Source of the DNA: Siminovitchia fortis
Lineage (GTDB): Bacteria; Bacillota; Bacilli; Bacillales; Bacillaceae_C
Assembly (NCBI RefSeq): GCF_003605365.2
Contig: NZ_QYTU02000006.1
Span: 1-64,000, forward strand
Length of the DNA stretch: 64,000 bases
Direction: 5' to 3'
The notes beneath the pieces are model-generated. The model made no database searches and was not told where the DNA came from. It was given only the letters and a program-made list of their open reading frames with translations. The translations under genes and the position numbers were made by a program. This document shows, piece after piece, positions 42,863 to 51,934 of the stretch (positions are counted from its first letter, which is position 1; each line of letters opens with the position of its first letter).

Positions 42863-44170
42863 CTAATAAAACTTTTTGAATCCGTCGAATTTGCTTTTCC
42901 AGTATGAATTATTAAGGCTGGTAATCTCGACTCCGTTATTTCCTGCATGGATGAACTGATTGCTTCCCAGGTAGATTCCCATATGTGAAATGCCGCTGCG
43001 ATATGTATTTTTGAAAAATACCAAATCTCCGGGTTGAGGGCTTTTTACATAATGTGAGCGGTTATAGTATCCGTCCGTACCTAATCTGCTTATGTTGTGG
43101 CCCGCTTGTTTAAATGCATAATAAATGAATCCGCTGCAATCAAATCCTGCGGGAGATGTCCCGCCCCAGGCATATTTAGTTCCAACTTGCTGTTTGGCCG
43201 CATCGACCACGCTGCCGGTTTTTTTCACCGGGTTTGACACCGAGGCAGCTGTTTGTTTTCCGGCGCTTCCGGAAGAGGCCGCGGAAGAAGAGCTGCCATT
43301 TAGGCGAAGGACTTGCCCTGCATAAATCAAATCCGATCTTAACCCGTTTGCTTGTTTTAACTGTGTTACGGTTGTTCCGTATTTAGCCGCTATACGGCCA
43401 AGTGTGTCGCCGGATACAACCTTATGTGTACTAGCACTGCCACTGTTGCCGCTTGTTGATGAACCGGAGCTTGGAGCGGTTGATGGCTTCGGTGTCGGTG
43501 CAGACGAAGAGCTGCCATTCAGGCGAAGGACTTGCCCTACATAAATCAAATCCGACTTTAGCCCGTTTGCCTGCTTTAACTTTGTGACGGTTGTCCCGTA
43601 TTTAGCCGCTATACGGCCAAGTGTATCGCCGGATACAACCTTATATGTACCAGCATTGGCGCCGCTGCTTTTAGCTGATGAACTGGAGCCGGAAGCGGTT
43701 GATGGCTTTGGTGCCGGTGCAGACGAAGAGCTGCCATTTAGGCGAAGGACTTGCCCTACATAAATCAAGTCTGACTTTAACCCGTTTGCCTGCTTTAACT
43801 TTGTGACGGTTGTCCCGTATTTAGCCGCTATACGGCTGAGTGTATCGCCGGATACAACCTTATATGTACCAGCATTGGCGCCGCTGCTTTTGGCTGATGA
43901 ACTGGAGTTGGAAGCGGTTGATGGCTTTGGTGCCGGTGAAGATGATGTGCCGCCGCTTCCCTGTGACACTTTCAAAACTTGCTTCGGATAGATAATTTCA
44001 CTGCTTAAACCATTCAACTTTTTAATATTATTTACGGTTGTTTTGTATTGGCTTGCTATTTTCCAAAGATTGTCCCCGGGCTTTACTTCATGGCTTGCTG
44101 CCGAAGCTTTTCCAGAAAAAGTTGCCATTAATGCTACTGTAGCCACGCCGCCTACTAACTTTTTCCGCAC
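42863..44170 (-). CDS. Cell wall D,L-endopeptidase with four LysM repeats and NlpC/P60
   Basis: 435 aa, exported. Signal peptide 1-24; LysM domains at about 27-68, 102-145, 175-218 and 248-291 separated by Ser/Ala/Pro-rich linkers; NlpC/P60 domain from about 320 with catalytic Cys in FDCSGF, His in SHMGIYLG and the third polar residue in HAG. Same architecture as B. subtilis LytE/LytF/CwlS. Should cleave D-Glu-DAP bonds during cell separation or elongation. LysM units 2-4 repeat with a 73-aa (219-bp) period and are nearly identical, so recent duplication is likely. GTG start after AGGGGG. Confidence 0.93.
   Translation of the reverse strand: MRKKLVGGVATVALMATFSGKASAASHEVKPGDNLWKIASQYKTTVNNIKKLNGLSSEIIYPKQVLKVSQGSGGTSSSPAPKPSTASNSSSSAKSSGANAGTYKVVSGDTLSRIAAKYGTTVTKLKQANGLKSDLIYVGQVLRLNGSSSSAPAPKPSTASGSSSSAKSSGANAGTYKVVSGDTLGRIAAKYGTTVTKLKQANGLKSDLIYVGQVLRLNGSSSSAPTPKPSTAPSSGSSTSGNSGSASTHKVVSGDTLGRIAAKYGTTVTQLKQANGLRSDLIYAGQVLRLNGSSSSAASSGSAGKQTAASVSNPVKKTGSVVDAAKQQVGTKYAWGGTSPAGFDCSGFIYYAFKQAGHNISRLGTDGYYNRSHYVKSPQPGDLVFFKNTYRSGISHMGIYLGSNQFIHAGNNGVEITSLNNSYWKSKFDGFKKFY
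43280..43930 (-). repeat. Tandem 219-bp coding repeats (LysM plus linker)
   Basis: Three in-frame units inside the hydrolase gene. Two of them (about 43500-43720 and 43720-43930) differ by few bases. Such repeats often vary in copy number between strains. Confidence 0.8.
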
Positions 44171-44365
44171 AAATTATTCCCCCTAATAATTATAGCTTAT
44201 TAGCCAGTTTAGCATAAATACTTCACAATCCATGCAAATAATACAAAATGTTACATTTTTTTAATAATGCAACCATATTTTACCAGTATAAATAAATGAT
44301 TTTCTTTTCATCTGTGGGTCAATATCATAGAATAAGAATAAGAAGGATTTCAGGAGGTTTTTGAC

Positions 44366-45550
44366 TTGGCAAAAAAGAATCAATTTGAAACAGATGTCAT
44401 TCATGCAGGATACAAACCATCCGATCATCTGGGAAGCCTTGTCCCGCCTATTTTCCAAACTTCGTCATATACATTTCCATCTGCCGAAGAAGGGGAAAGA
44501 CGGTTTGCAGGGGAATCGAATGGACATATTTATTCAAGGCTGGGAAACCCAACTGTCACTGCACTAGAGGAAAGAATGGCGGTGCTTGAAGAGGGAGGGG
44601 CGGCGCTTGCATTTGCTTCAGGAATGGGGGCAGTCAGCGCTACGCTTTTCCATTTGACGAATACAGGCGACCATATCTTATGTTCCGACGGGATTTATGG
44701 ATGTACATTTGGCCTTTTACAATTAATGAAGAAAAAATATGATATCGACCATGATTTGATTGTCATGGACAGTGAAGAAACGGTCAGAGCGGCTATTCGT
44801 GACAATACGAAAGTGATTTATATTGAGACGCCTATCAATCCAACAATGAAGCTGGTGGACCTTGAAATGATTGTAAGCATTGCAAAGGAACGCGGCATAC
44901 GTGTTGTCGTTGACAATACATTTTGTTCACCTTATCTGCAGCGGCCGCTTTCCTTGGGATGCGACTATGTTGTCCACAGTGCTACCAAGTATATTGGAGG
45001 CCACGGCGATGTAGTTGCAGGTATTGTCGTTGGCGCTGATAAAGAGGAGATAGCGGAGATGGGCGTCACGATGAGGAAAGATATTGGGGGAATTATGTCT
45101 CCATTAGACGCCTGGCTGCTGCTGCGCGGTTTGAAGACATTAGCGGTGAGGCTTGACCGCCACTGTGAAAATGCCGAAAAGATTGCTGACAAATTAAAAG
45201 CGCATCCAAAGGTTGGAAGAATGCTCTACCCTGGAGATCCGGATTTTCCCCAGTATGAGCTTGCCAAAAGACAAATGAAGCTGCCGGGAGGAATGATCAG
45301 CTTCGAAGTCAAGGGAAGTAAAGAGGATGCTCAGGCCATTTTAAACCGGGTGAAACTCATTCGCCTTGCTGTCAGTCTGGGTGATACCGAGACATTGATT
45401 CAGCATCCGGCGACAATGACCCATTCTGTTGTCCCTGAAGGGGAACGGGAAAAAATGGGGATCTCTGATACATTAATCAGAATGTCCGTCGGCCTTGAAG
45501 CATGGGAAGACATTTGGGAGGATTTGAAGCAGGCCCTGGACGGAATTTGA
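44366..45550 (+). CDS. mdeA: Methionine gamma-lyase
   Basis: 394 aa, Cys/Met-metabolism PLP enzyme. PLP lysine in VVHSATKYIGGHGD. The active-site Cys in DGIYGCTFGL is the mark of methionine gamma-lyase (Cys116 in Pseudomonas enzyme), separating it from cystathionine beta- or gamma-lyases. Breaks methionine to methanethiol, 2-oxobutyrate and ammonia. TTG start after CAGGAGG. No S-box riboswitch is upstream. 2-Oxobutyrate is a precursor for isoleucine, which the nearby ilv genes make. Confidence 0.85.
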   Translation: MAKKNQFETDVIHAGYKPSDHLGSLVPPIFQTSSYTFPSAEEGERRFAGESNGHIYSRLGNPTVTALEERMAVLEEGGAALAFASGMGAVSATLFHLTNTGDHILCSDGIYGCTFGLLQLMKKKYDIDHDLIVMDSEETVRAAIRDNTKVIYIETPINPTMKLVDLEMIVSIAKERGIRVVVDNTFCSPYLQRPLSLGCDYVVHSATKYIGGHGDVVAGIVVGADKEEIAEMGVTMRKDIGGIMSPLDAWLLLRGLKTLAVRLDRHCENAEKIADKLKAHPKVGRMLYPGDPDFPQYELAKRQMKLPGGMISFEVKGSKEDAQAILNRVKLIRLAVSLGDTETLIQHPATMTHSVVPEGEREKMGISDTLIRMSVGLEAWEDIWEDLKQALDGI

Positions 45551-45559
45551 TAGATTATG

Positions 45560-45598
45560 AACCTTGCCATTTTCATTTGAAATAAGCAAGGTTTTTTT
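45560..45598 (+). terminator. mdeA terminator
   Basis: AACCTTGC pairs with GCAAGGTT followed by a run of T. Confidence 0.87.
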
Positions 45599-45610
45599 GG
45601 ATATCTCTGT

Positions 45611-45648
45611 TTTTTTATAGTAACGAAAGTTTTTTATTGTAACGAAAA
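45611..45648. repeat. Perfectly phased 19-bp direct repeat upstream of nagB
   Basis: TTTTTTATAGTAACGAAAG is followed at once by TTTTTTATTGTAACGAAAA (two differences). Could be a pair of regulator sites about 160 bp upstream of nagB. Confidence 0.6.
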
Positions 45649-45806
45649 ATAATGAGCTTTATAATTAATAAATGTTCAGTCGTGGTTTGTTGAATGACTT
45701 ACTGGGATTGGTTCCAAGTGTCATACATTGATCTATGACTGGGTAATCCGTAGTTACGATAAATGTGAAATTGTAAAAGCGCGGAGATATGCGAGGAGGA
45801 AAAAGT

Positions 45807-46520
45807 ATGAATGTGTTAATATTCGATAGCCCCAAAGAAGCTACAGAAGCCGCTTTTGACATTGTAATGAAACGTTTGGAAGCAGGACTGAAAACAATCG
45901 GGCTGGCCACAGGAAGCACCCCTTTGAAACTTTATGAAAAACTCCGCAGTATGGATATTGATGTATCACATGTAACGACTGTCAATTTGGATGAATATGT
46001 CGGGCTGGAGCCGTCCGATCCCCAGAGCTACAACTACTATATGAACGAGGAATTGTTCAAATATATGAATTTTTCAGCAACATATATTCCTAATGGTGTG
46101 GCTGAGGATCTGGAAAAAGAGTGTGAGCGCTACGAGGAAATTCTTAAAAACCATCCTGTTGACCTCCAGATATTAGGCATGGGGCCAAACGGCCATATAG
46201 GGTTTAACGAGCCGGGCACCTCCTTTGATTCAGTGACGCATATTACTGAGTTGACACCATCTACGAGAGAGGCCAATAAACGATTTTTTGAAAAAGAGGA
46301 AGATGTTCCGACAAAAGCTATTACAATGGGCATTTCCTCCATCATGTCCGCCAAAGAGGTTTTGATGCTCGCTTTCGGAGAAGCCAAAGCGGAAGCGGTA
46401 AGAAGAATGATCGATGAGCCCGTTACGGTTGACTGCCCTGCCTCTGTCCTGCAAAATCATTCAAATGCTGTCATCATTCTTGATAAAGAGGCAGCAAGCA
46501 AATTAGGGCGCAATAAATAA
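45807..46520 (+). CDS. nagB: Glucosamine-6-phosphate deaminase
   Basis: Converts glucosamine-6-phosphate to fructose-6-phosphate and ammonia in amino-sugar use. 237 aa; LATGSTPLKLY, NLDEYVGL, the catalytic stretch GMGPNGHIGFNEPG and the His loop. ATG at 45807 is chosen because GAGGAGG ends 6 nt before it. No nagA next to it, so it is a stand-alone gene here. Terminator follows. Confidence 0.95.
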   Translation: MNVLIFDSPKEATEAAFDIVMKRLEAGLKTIGLATGSTPLKLYEKLRSMDIDVSHVTTVNLDEYVGLEPSDPQSYNYYMNEELFKYMNFSATYIPNGVAEDLEKECERYEEILKNHPVDLQILGMGPNGHIGFNEPGTSFDSVTHITELTPSTREANKRFFEKEEDVPTKAITMGISSIMSAKEVLMLAFGEAKAEAVRRMIDEPVTVDCPASVLQNHSNAVIILDKEAASKLGRNK

Positions 46521-46522
46521 GA

Positions 46523-46562
46523 AAAAGGCCGGGGCACTCTTGATTTGAGTATCCGGCCTTTA
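46523..46562 (+). terminator. nagB terminator
   Basis: AAAGGCCGG pairs with CCGGCCTTT; T-run short. May also serve the convergent gene. Confidence 0.8.
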
Positions 46563-46567
46563 GTATT

Positions 46568-47830
46568 TTATTGCTGAAGTAAACCAATGAAAATATATTT
46601 GATAGCTTTTTTTCGTGAGATATTTTTTACGGCGGCTTTATCTAATTTATAAAGGTTCAATGGGGTGATGAACGGCGCCTGTTTTATTGCCTCTCGCTGA
46701 TCAGTCGCGTAAAACTCCTCTGCTTCTGCGCCTTCTGTAATTGCATAAAGGTTGCCCACTTCCAAACCTGTAGCAACTTTCCGCTTTTCAACAATCCCCT
46801 TTTCGTTCAGTACCCAAATATAAGACTTTTCCCCATTCCTCCGAATGCTTTTTCCAAGAACGGCGGGAACGTCGTTCGCTTCTTCCAAGATAATATCTGC
46901 TGTCACATGGTAACCGATGTGTACATCTTCGTCTTCTTGTTCAAAAGTGGCTGTAAAAGGGTAAAGGCTTTTATCATTATGGTCCGATCCGTTGGCTGGC
47001 AGCTCAACGATCTGGCTGATTTCCCCTGTTAAGCGTCCTTTAAATAAATTGGAAAGGATATTCACTGCCATCCCTTCGTTTACTTGAGAAAGCTGTTCCT
47101 CGCTAAGCTTTCCCTTGAACACTGTTTCATCAGATGCGATCGTTATGACTTTTGGTGAATCCGGGTTTATTTCCTTTACAATCCCTGTGATAGGGCTTGT
47201 GATTGACAGGTTATCCTTATCACTTAAATACGAATCCCTTTGTTGCTCGAGTTTTTTTATATCAGCTTCAATCTTTTCCATTTCCAATGTTTTTTCTCCG
47301 ATTTCTTTTTCAATGGCCTGCTTCCATTCGGCCTGATTATAGTCGTCCCGAAAGATGTCAAGTAGAAGTCGAGAATCGATATCATAATCTTTATAAGAAT
47401 CCGTAGAGCGTGGATTCGGTGTAACAGGAGGGGTCATTGATTTTAAGTTATTGATCAGGGATTGGACACTGTTTTTCTTAGATTGCAGGCTCTCTATCTC
47501 TCCATCCAGCATAGCGGTATGACGGTCAATGTCGTCACTTTGATAATTAAATAAAGGAGTACCTTCTTCGACAAAGTCTCCTTCGTTTACATAGAATTCC
47601 TCTATGGTTTCATCCTTTTCGGCCATTACATAGTATGTTTCGGCTTCCGCAATGACTCCATCAACAGGCATTGAATCAACAATGTCCGTTTCCCTGATTT
47701 GGGACCAGTCTGTAATATGATTAATGCGGCTGACTTTGCTTTTCTCTCTGCCGATTAGCACAATGTTTGCCGTTAGAAAAATGATTATTCCCAATACAAC
47801 TGCTAAACGAAGCCACTTATTCATTGTCAC
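46568..47830 (-). CDS. HlyD/RND-type membrane fusion (efflux adaptor) protein
   Basis: About 420 aa. One N-terminal membrane helix (residues 8-26), a lipoyl/barrel-sandwich half (MPVDGVIAEAETYYVM), a long coiled coil (about 100-200) and the second barrel half (SITSPITGIVKEI). Resembles B. subtilis YknX, the adaptor for the YknYZ ABC exporter. The gene follows a Yip1-like gene by 12 bp, as yknX follows yknW, but no ATPase or permease is next to it. GTG at 47830 or ATG at 47824. Confidence 0.75.
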   Translation of the reverse strand: MTMNKWLRLAVVLGIIIFLTANIVLIGREKSKVSRINHITDWSQIRETDIVDSMPVDGVIAEAETYYVMAEKDETIEEFYVNEGDFVEEGTPLFNYQSDDIDRHTAMLDGEIESLQSKKNSVQSLINNLKSMTPPVTPNPRSTDSYKDYDIDSRLLLDIFRDDYNQAEWKQAIEKEIGEKTLEMEKIEADIKKLEQQRDSYLSDKDNLSITSPITGIVKEINPDSPKVITIASDETVFKGKLSEEQLSQVNEGMAVNILSNLFKGRLTGEISQIVELPANGSDHNDKSLYPFTATFEQEDEDVHIGYHVTADIILEEANDVPAVLGKSIRRNGEKSYIWVLNEKGIVEKRKVATGLEVGNLYAITEGAEAEEFYATDQREAIKQAPFITPLNLYKLDKAAVKNISRKKAIKYIFIGLLQQ

Positions 47831-47842
47831 AGCACACTTTCA

Positions 47843-48505
47843 TTATAAGATCTTTTTAAAATTAAGAAATGCGAGAAACGCCGTACCGAGCCAAAATATG
47901 ACATGGATGCCAAGGATGATAAAAAACGATGTCAGCCGGCGGCGGCTGCTTAAAATTCGCAAACCGTAAAGCTGGATCGAAATCACCCAAATTTTAAATA
48001 AAGAGATACAGCCAAGAAAATAAATTAAAAATCGTTTATCAGTGATGTAATGAGCAGCCGGCCCGAAGGAAAACGGGGATGAAAACCAAGGAAGGTTCAT
48101 TTGCACGGCCAGTCCAATGTTGACAATCTGCTCCAATAGAAGAATTGGAAGTATAAAAGCTTGCAAAACAACGAGTTTAGGATACGGGGCATCTGTAAGC
48201 GTCCAAAACCAGAGCGCTTGAAAGAAGATAACCAAGGCTGCATAAAGAAGCCCCTGAATAAAGCGGCCCAAAACAAAATAGCTTTTCAGCCATTCGAACA
48301 CCCCGCCCGAAACCGCCGTCAACTCAGATGAAATGACATGCGAGCCGATACCAGCAAGTCCTGAAACGCTGAAAACAAGAGCACTTAGGAAAAATAAAAG
48401 CAAAATATTAGGCCGAAGTCCATAAACAGCCTCTGCTTTCTCCAATTGGAATAAACTTCTATTTGGATAAAACAAGCCTTTTAATATCCTTAACTGATAA
48501 ATCAA
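47843..48505 (-). CDS. Yip1-like membrane protein (YknW-like)
   Basis: 220 aa, five predicted membrane helices, N-terminal LKGLFYPNRSLFQLEK as in Yip1-domain proteins. Most likely partner of the adjacent adaptor gene. TTG start with GGTGAT upstream. In B. subtilis YknW is needed for full YknXYZ function against the SdpC toxin; whether that applies here is unknown. Confidence 0.65.
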   Translation of the reverse strand: MIYQLRILKGLFYPNRSLFQLEKAEAVYGLRPNILLLFFLSALVFSVSGLAGIGSHVISSELTAVSGGVFEWLKSYFVLGRFIQGLLYAALVIFFQALWFWTLTDAPYPKLVVLQAFILPILLLEQIVNIGLAVQMNLPWFSSPFSFGPAAHYITDKRFLIYFLGCISLFKIWVISIQLYGLRILSSRRRLTSFFIILGIHVIFWLGTAFLAFLNFKKIL

Positions 48506-48752
48506 TCTGAAATCACCTGTCTCAAAACCATCGATTTCTTTTCATTTTACCTCATAATGTCCGTTTTTGTAATCTGCAATATGAGAATATGACTTTAGTT
48601 CGTCGAATCCAGTAGAAATACGGACGCAGAACTCCATAATTTGCAGACTGAAAATTCCGTTGAAAAAAATTTAAAAATGCTCAAAACGGAGAACGTTGGC
48701 ATGACCGCAATGTAAACGGATACAGGTTTTTTACCGGTTTTCCAACAGCTAC

Positions 48753-48798
48753 AAGATTCTGAAAAATGGTTGACGAAACAAATAATCAGCGTTATGAT
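48753..48798 (+). promoter_or_regulatory. ilvE promoter with CodY-like box
   Basis: TTGACG (48770-48775) and TATGAT (48793-48798), 17-bp spacer. Just upstream, AAGATTCTGAAAAAT (48753-48767) matches the CodY consensus AATTTTCWGAAAATT at 12 of 15 positions. A second half-like match (CTGAAAATT) lies near 48650. This covers the 348-bp gap 48506-48853; nothing else was recognised there. Confidence 0.65.
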
Positions 48799-48853
48799 TA
48801 GGAACAATATATTACATCCACAAACGACAAATGTGCGAGAGGGGCGAACAAAG

Positions 48854-49753
48854 GTGAGTGAGCAGTGGATATTCCTCAACGGCAGCTATGTGAATAAAGA
48901 AGAAGCCGTTATATCGGTATATGACCATGGATTTTTGTATGGGGATGGTGTTTTTGAAGGAATCCGTTCTTATGGCGGCAATATTTTTCGCCTGAATGAG
49001 CACCTTGTCCGCCTTTATGAATCCGCAAAATCCATTATGATTGATATACCGTATACTCAGGAGGAAATGACACAAATTCTTGTGGAAACTCTCCGAAAGA
49101 ATAATCTGAAAGATGGGTATATTCGCCTGGTCGTTTCTCGTGGAGTCGGAGATCTTGGACTGGATCCGGCAAACTGCAGGAAGCCATCTGTGATTGTGAT
49201 TGCCGAACCGCTTCGGATTTTCCCTCAAGAATTGTACGATTCAGGAATCGAAATCGCAACAGTGGCCACCCGGCGCAACCGTTCGGATGTACTCAATCCA
49301 ATGATTAAATCTTTAAACTACTTAAATAATATTCTCGTAAAAATAGAAGCAAACCTTGCCGGCGTACAAGAAGCATTAATGCTGAATGACCAAGGGTACG
49401 TGGCTGAAGGTTCCGCTGATAATATATTCTTGGTAAAAGGTGATAAGCTGTTGACCCCTCCGGGGCATGTCGGCGCGCTCGTGGGGGTTACCCGAAATAC
49501 CATCATCGAGATTGCGGGAGAGAAAGGCTATGAAGTTGAAGAAGCGATGTTCACAAGACATGACGTTTATACAGCGGACGAAGTCTTCCTGACAGGAACG
49601 GCAGCGGAAGTCATTGCTGTTGTAAAAGTGGACGGACGTGTCATCGGTGAAGGCAAGCCAGGTCCTGTAACAAATGATCTGCTTTCAAGCTTTAGAGAGA
49701 TAACCTTGACAGATGGAGTAAAAGTTTACAGCGAATCATTACATGTCAGCTAA
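48854..49753 (+). CDS. ilvE: Branched-chain amino acid aminotransferase
   Basis: PLP fold type IV transaminase; last step of Leu, Ile and Val synthesis. 299 aa from GTG at 48854 (MSEQWIFLNGSYVNKEEA) with AGAGGGG upstream. VYDHGFLYGDGVFEGIR at the N terminus, PLP lysine in IKSLNYLNNILVK, and EGSADNIFLV. First gene of the ilv-leu cluster. Confidence 0.95.
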   Translation: MSEQWIFLNGSYVNKEEAVISVYDHGFLYGDGVFEGIRSYGGNIFRLNEHLVRLYESAKSIMIDIPYTQEEMTQILVETLRKNNLKDGYIRLVVSRGVGDLGLDPANCRKPSVIVIAEPLRIFPQELYDSGIEIATVATRRNRSDVLNPMIKSLNYLNNILVKIEANLAGVQEALMLNDQGYVAEGSADNIFLVKGDKLLTPPGHVGALVGVTRNTIIEIAGEKGYEVEEAMFTRHDVYTADEVFLTGTAAEVIAVVKVDGRVIGEGKPGPVTNDLLSSFREITLTDGVKVYSESLHVS

Positions 49754-49771
49754 GATTAGAGGGGGATGACG

Positions 49772-51436
49772 ATGCGCAGTGATATGATAAAAAAGGGGAT
49801 CGATCGTGCCCCTCACCGAAGTTTGCTTTATGCTACCGGTATTAAAACAAAAGATCTGGACAAACCATTTATTGGTGTCTGTAATTCATATATTGATATT
49901 ATTCCGGGACATAAACATTTGAATGTCTTTGCGGAAGTTGTCAAAGAAGCGATCTGGGAAGCAGGCGGGGTACCGTTTGAATTTAACACAATCGGAGTGG
50001 ACGATGGCATCGCGATGGGACATATCGGCATGCGCTATTCACTCCCGAGCCGCGAATTGATTGCGGATGCTGCTGAAACAGTCATTAACGCACACTGGTT
50101 TGACGGGGTCTTCTACATTCCGAACTGTGATAAAATCACACCCGGCATGTTGATGGCTGCATTCAGGACAAATGTTCCGTCAATCTTTGTATCCGGCGGA
50201 CCGATGGAAGGCGGAACGTCTTCCGAGGGAGAACCGTTAACATTGACTTCGGTATTCGAAGGCGTCGGTGCCTATCATGCCGGAAAAATGACGGCCGAAA
50301 AACTATTGGACATTGAACAAAACGCATGCCCGACATGCGGTTCCTGTTCCGGAATGTTCACAGCCAACTCCATGAACTCTTTGATGGAAATGCTGGGTAT
50401 GACCATTCCCGGAAACGGCACAATTGTTGCAACTTCAGATGAACGGCACCGTCTGATCAAAGAAGCTGCCCGCCATTTGATCCGGATGGTAAAAGAAGAC
50501 GTCAAACCAAGAGACCTTGTCACCGAACGCACGATTGACGATGCATTTGCACTTGACATGGCAATGGGCGGATCAACCAATACCGTTTTACACACATTGG
50601 CTATTGCACACGAGGCAGAAATAGATTACGATTTATCTAGAATCAATGAAGTTGCGGAAAGAGTCCCATATTTGGCGAAAATCGCACCGGCTTCAGACTA
50701 CACGATGCAGGACATCCATGATGCCGGCGGAATCAGTGCCATCATCCGCGAATTATGTGAAATGGGTGCGGTTGAAGCGGACCGTATGACAGTCACAGGC
50801 AAAACGGTTTACGAAAATGTAAAAGACAATGTGATTAAAAATCCTGAAGTCATAAGGCCGAAGGAAAATGCATATAGTCCAGTTGGGGGATTATCCATCC
50901 TTTATGGAAATATCGCTCCAAACGGCGGAGTCATCAAAGTAGGAGCGGTCGACCCGTCCATTAAAACTTTCCGCGGGAAAGCGATTGTGTTCGACTCCCA
51001 GGAAGATGCGCAAAAAGGCATCAACGACGGAACTGTCCAGGCGGGCCATGTAGTGGTCATCCGCTACGAGGGGCCAAAAGGCGGACCCGGAATGCCGGAA
51101 ATGCTCGCTCCTACATCGGCCATTGCCGGAAGAGGCCTCGGGAAAGAAGTTGCATTAATCACCGACGGGCGATTCTCCGGAGCTTCACGCGGCATCTCGA
51201 TCGGACATATTTCACCGGAAGCTGCCGAAGGCGGACCGATTGCATTGGTTGAAAACGGCGATGAAATCTTCATAGATTTGGTGAACCGTACCATTCAATT
51301 GCTCGTGGACGATGAAGTATTGGCCGGACGGAAAAAGCAATTAAAACCGTTTGAACCGAAAATTAAAAAAGGATATTTGGCAAGATATTCGAAGTTAGTT
51401 ACATCCGCAAGCACAGGCGGAGTCATGAAAATATAA
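49772..51436 (+). CDS. ilvD: Dihydroxy-acid dehydratase
   Basis: Fe-S enzyme that dehydrates dihydroxy acids to 2-oxo acids in Ile/Val synthesis. 554 aa; cluster cysteines in NCDKITPGM and [20 protein letters not shown] at 49772 is preferred over 49766 because AGAGGGGG ends at 49765. 18 bp after ilvE, so one operon with it. Confidence 0.97.
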   Translation: MRSDMIKKGIDRAPHRSLLYATGIKTKDLDKPFIGVCNSYIDIIPGHKHLNVFAEVVKEAIWEAGGVPFEFNTIGVDDGIAMGHIGMRYSLPSRELIADAAETVINAHWFDGVFYIPNCDKITPGMLMAAFRTNVPSIFVSGGPMEGGTSSEGEPLTLTSVFEGVGAYHAGKMTAEKLLDIEQNACPTCGSCSGMFTANSMNSLMEMLGMTIPGNGTIVATSDERHRLIKEAARHLIRMVKEDVKPRDLVTERTIDDAFALDMAMGGSTNTVLHTLAIAHEAEIDYDLSRINEVAERVPYLAKIAPASDYTMQDIHDAGGISAIIRELCEMGAVEADRMTVTGKTVYENVKDNVIKNPEVIRPKENAYSPVGGLSILYGNIAPNGGVIKVGAVDPSIKTFRGKAIVFDSQEDAQKGINDGTVQAGHVVVIRYEGPKGGPGMPEMLAPTSAIAGRGLGKEVALITDGRFSGASRGISIGHISPEAAEGGPIALVENGDEIFIDLVNRTIQLLVDDEVLAGRKKQLKPFEPKIKKGYLARYSKLVTSASTGGVMKI

Positions 51437-51454
51437 AATTGAAGGCAATGATAA

Positions 51455-51728
51455 GGAAAAAGTGGGTGAAGCCCTGCATTTACAGAGAGCCGGTCATGCT
51501 GGAAGCCGGCAATGCAGTCATTCGCGACATCGCCTTGGAGCCGGGATTCTGAAAGCGAAAGCGACTAGGAATTCACGGGGATGCTTAGGAGTTCCCGTTA
51601 TCAATGAACAGCGCGAAAGCTGTTCTTAAGTCAGTGATTGACACTGTAAAGTAGGGTGGTACCATGAAAGTTTTTTCATCCCTGCATAAAAGGTTCTCCT
51701 TTTGTGTGGGCTGAAAAAACTTTTTTTT
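51455..51728 (+). ncRNA. T-box riboswitch upstream of ilvB
   Basis: T-box core AGGGTGGTACC at 51653-51663. Stem I is visible: CTGCATT pairs with AATGCAG, with the AGAGAG bulge at 51484-51489. The specifier appears to be ATC (Ile) at 51529-51531, in GAC-ATC-GCC, where GCCT pairs with GGGT below it. The terminator is AAAGTTTTTTCA (51667-51678) with TGAAAAAACTTT (51712-51723) and a T-run to 51728. No separate promoter was seen, so it may act on read-through from ilvD. Confidence 0.88.
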
Positions 51729-51730
51729 AT

Positions 51731-51853
51731 TAGAAAAGCGCAAGGCGCCCGCCTATCGGCGACAAGCACAAGACGAATTGCGAGGAGGCGGCTTTTCAGC
51801 CACCACAGCAATTCGGCTTGTGACCTCGAGCCGATGGCGCCTGGAGCAAGACA
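51731..51853 (-). repeat. Nested-palindrome repeat, copy 8, between the T-box and ilvB
   Basis: Reverse-oriented, starts 3 bases after the T-box T-run. On the minus strand: TGTCTTGCTCCAGGCGCC ... GCGCCTTGCGCTTTTCTA. Shells: GGCGCCATCGGC with GCCGATAGGCGGGCGCC; CACAAGC with CTTGTG; GAATTGC with GCAATTC; inner GGCGGCTTTTCAGCC. With 51854-51934 it makes an unusually long distance between attenuator and ilvB. Confidence 0.85.
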
Positions 51854-51934
51854 CAATTCCTTAAGTTGTAAAGAAATTAGGATATTTACATTTAGCAAAT
51901 ACACTAAAAAATAAAAATTGAAAGGAAGGCGCTA

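Noticed and set aside
44171-44365. S-box or WalR site upstream of mdeA and the LysM hydrolase
   Set aside because: No S-box core was seen. TGTAAC-ATTT-TGTATT on the minus strand resembles a WalR box but has a 4-bp gap and a mismatch.
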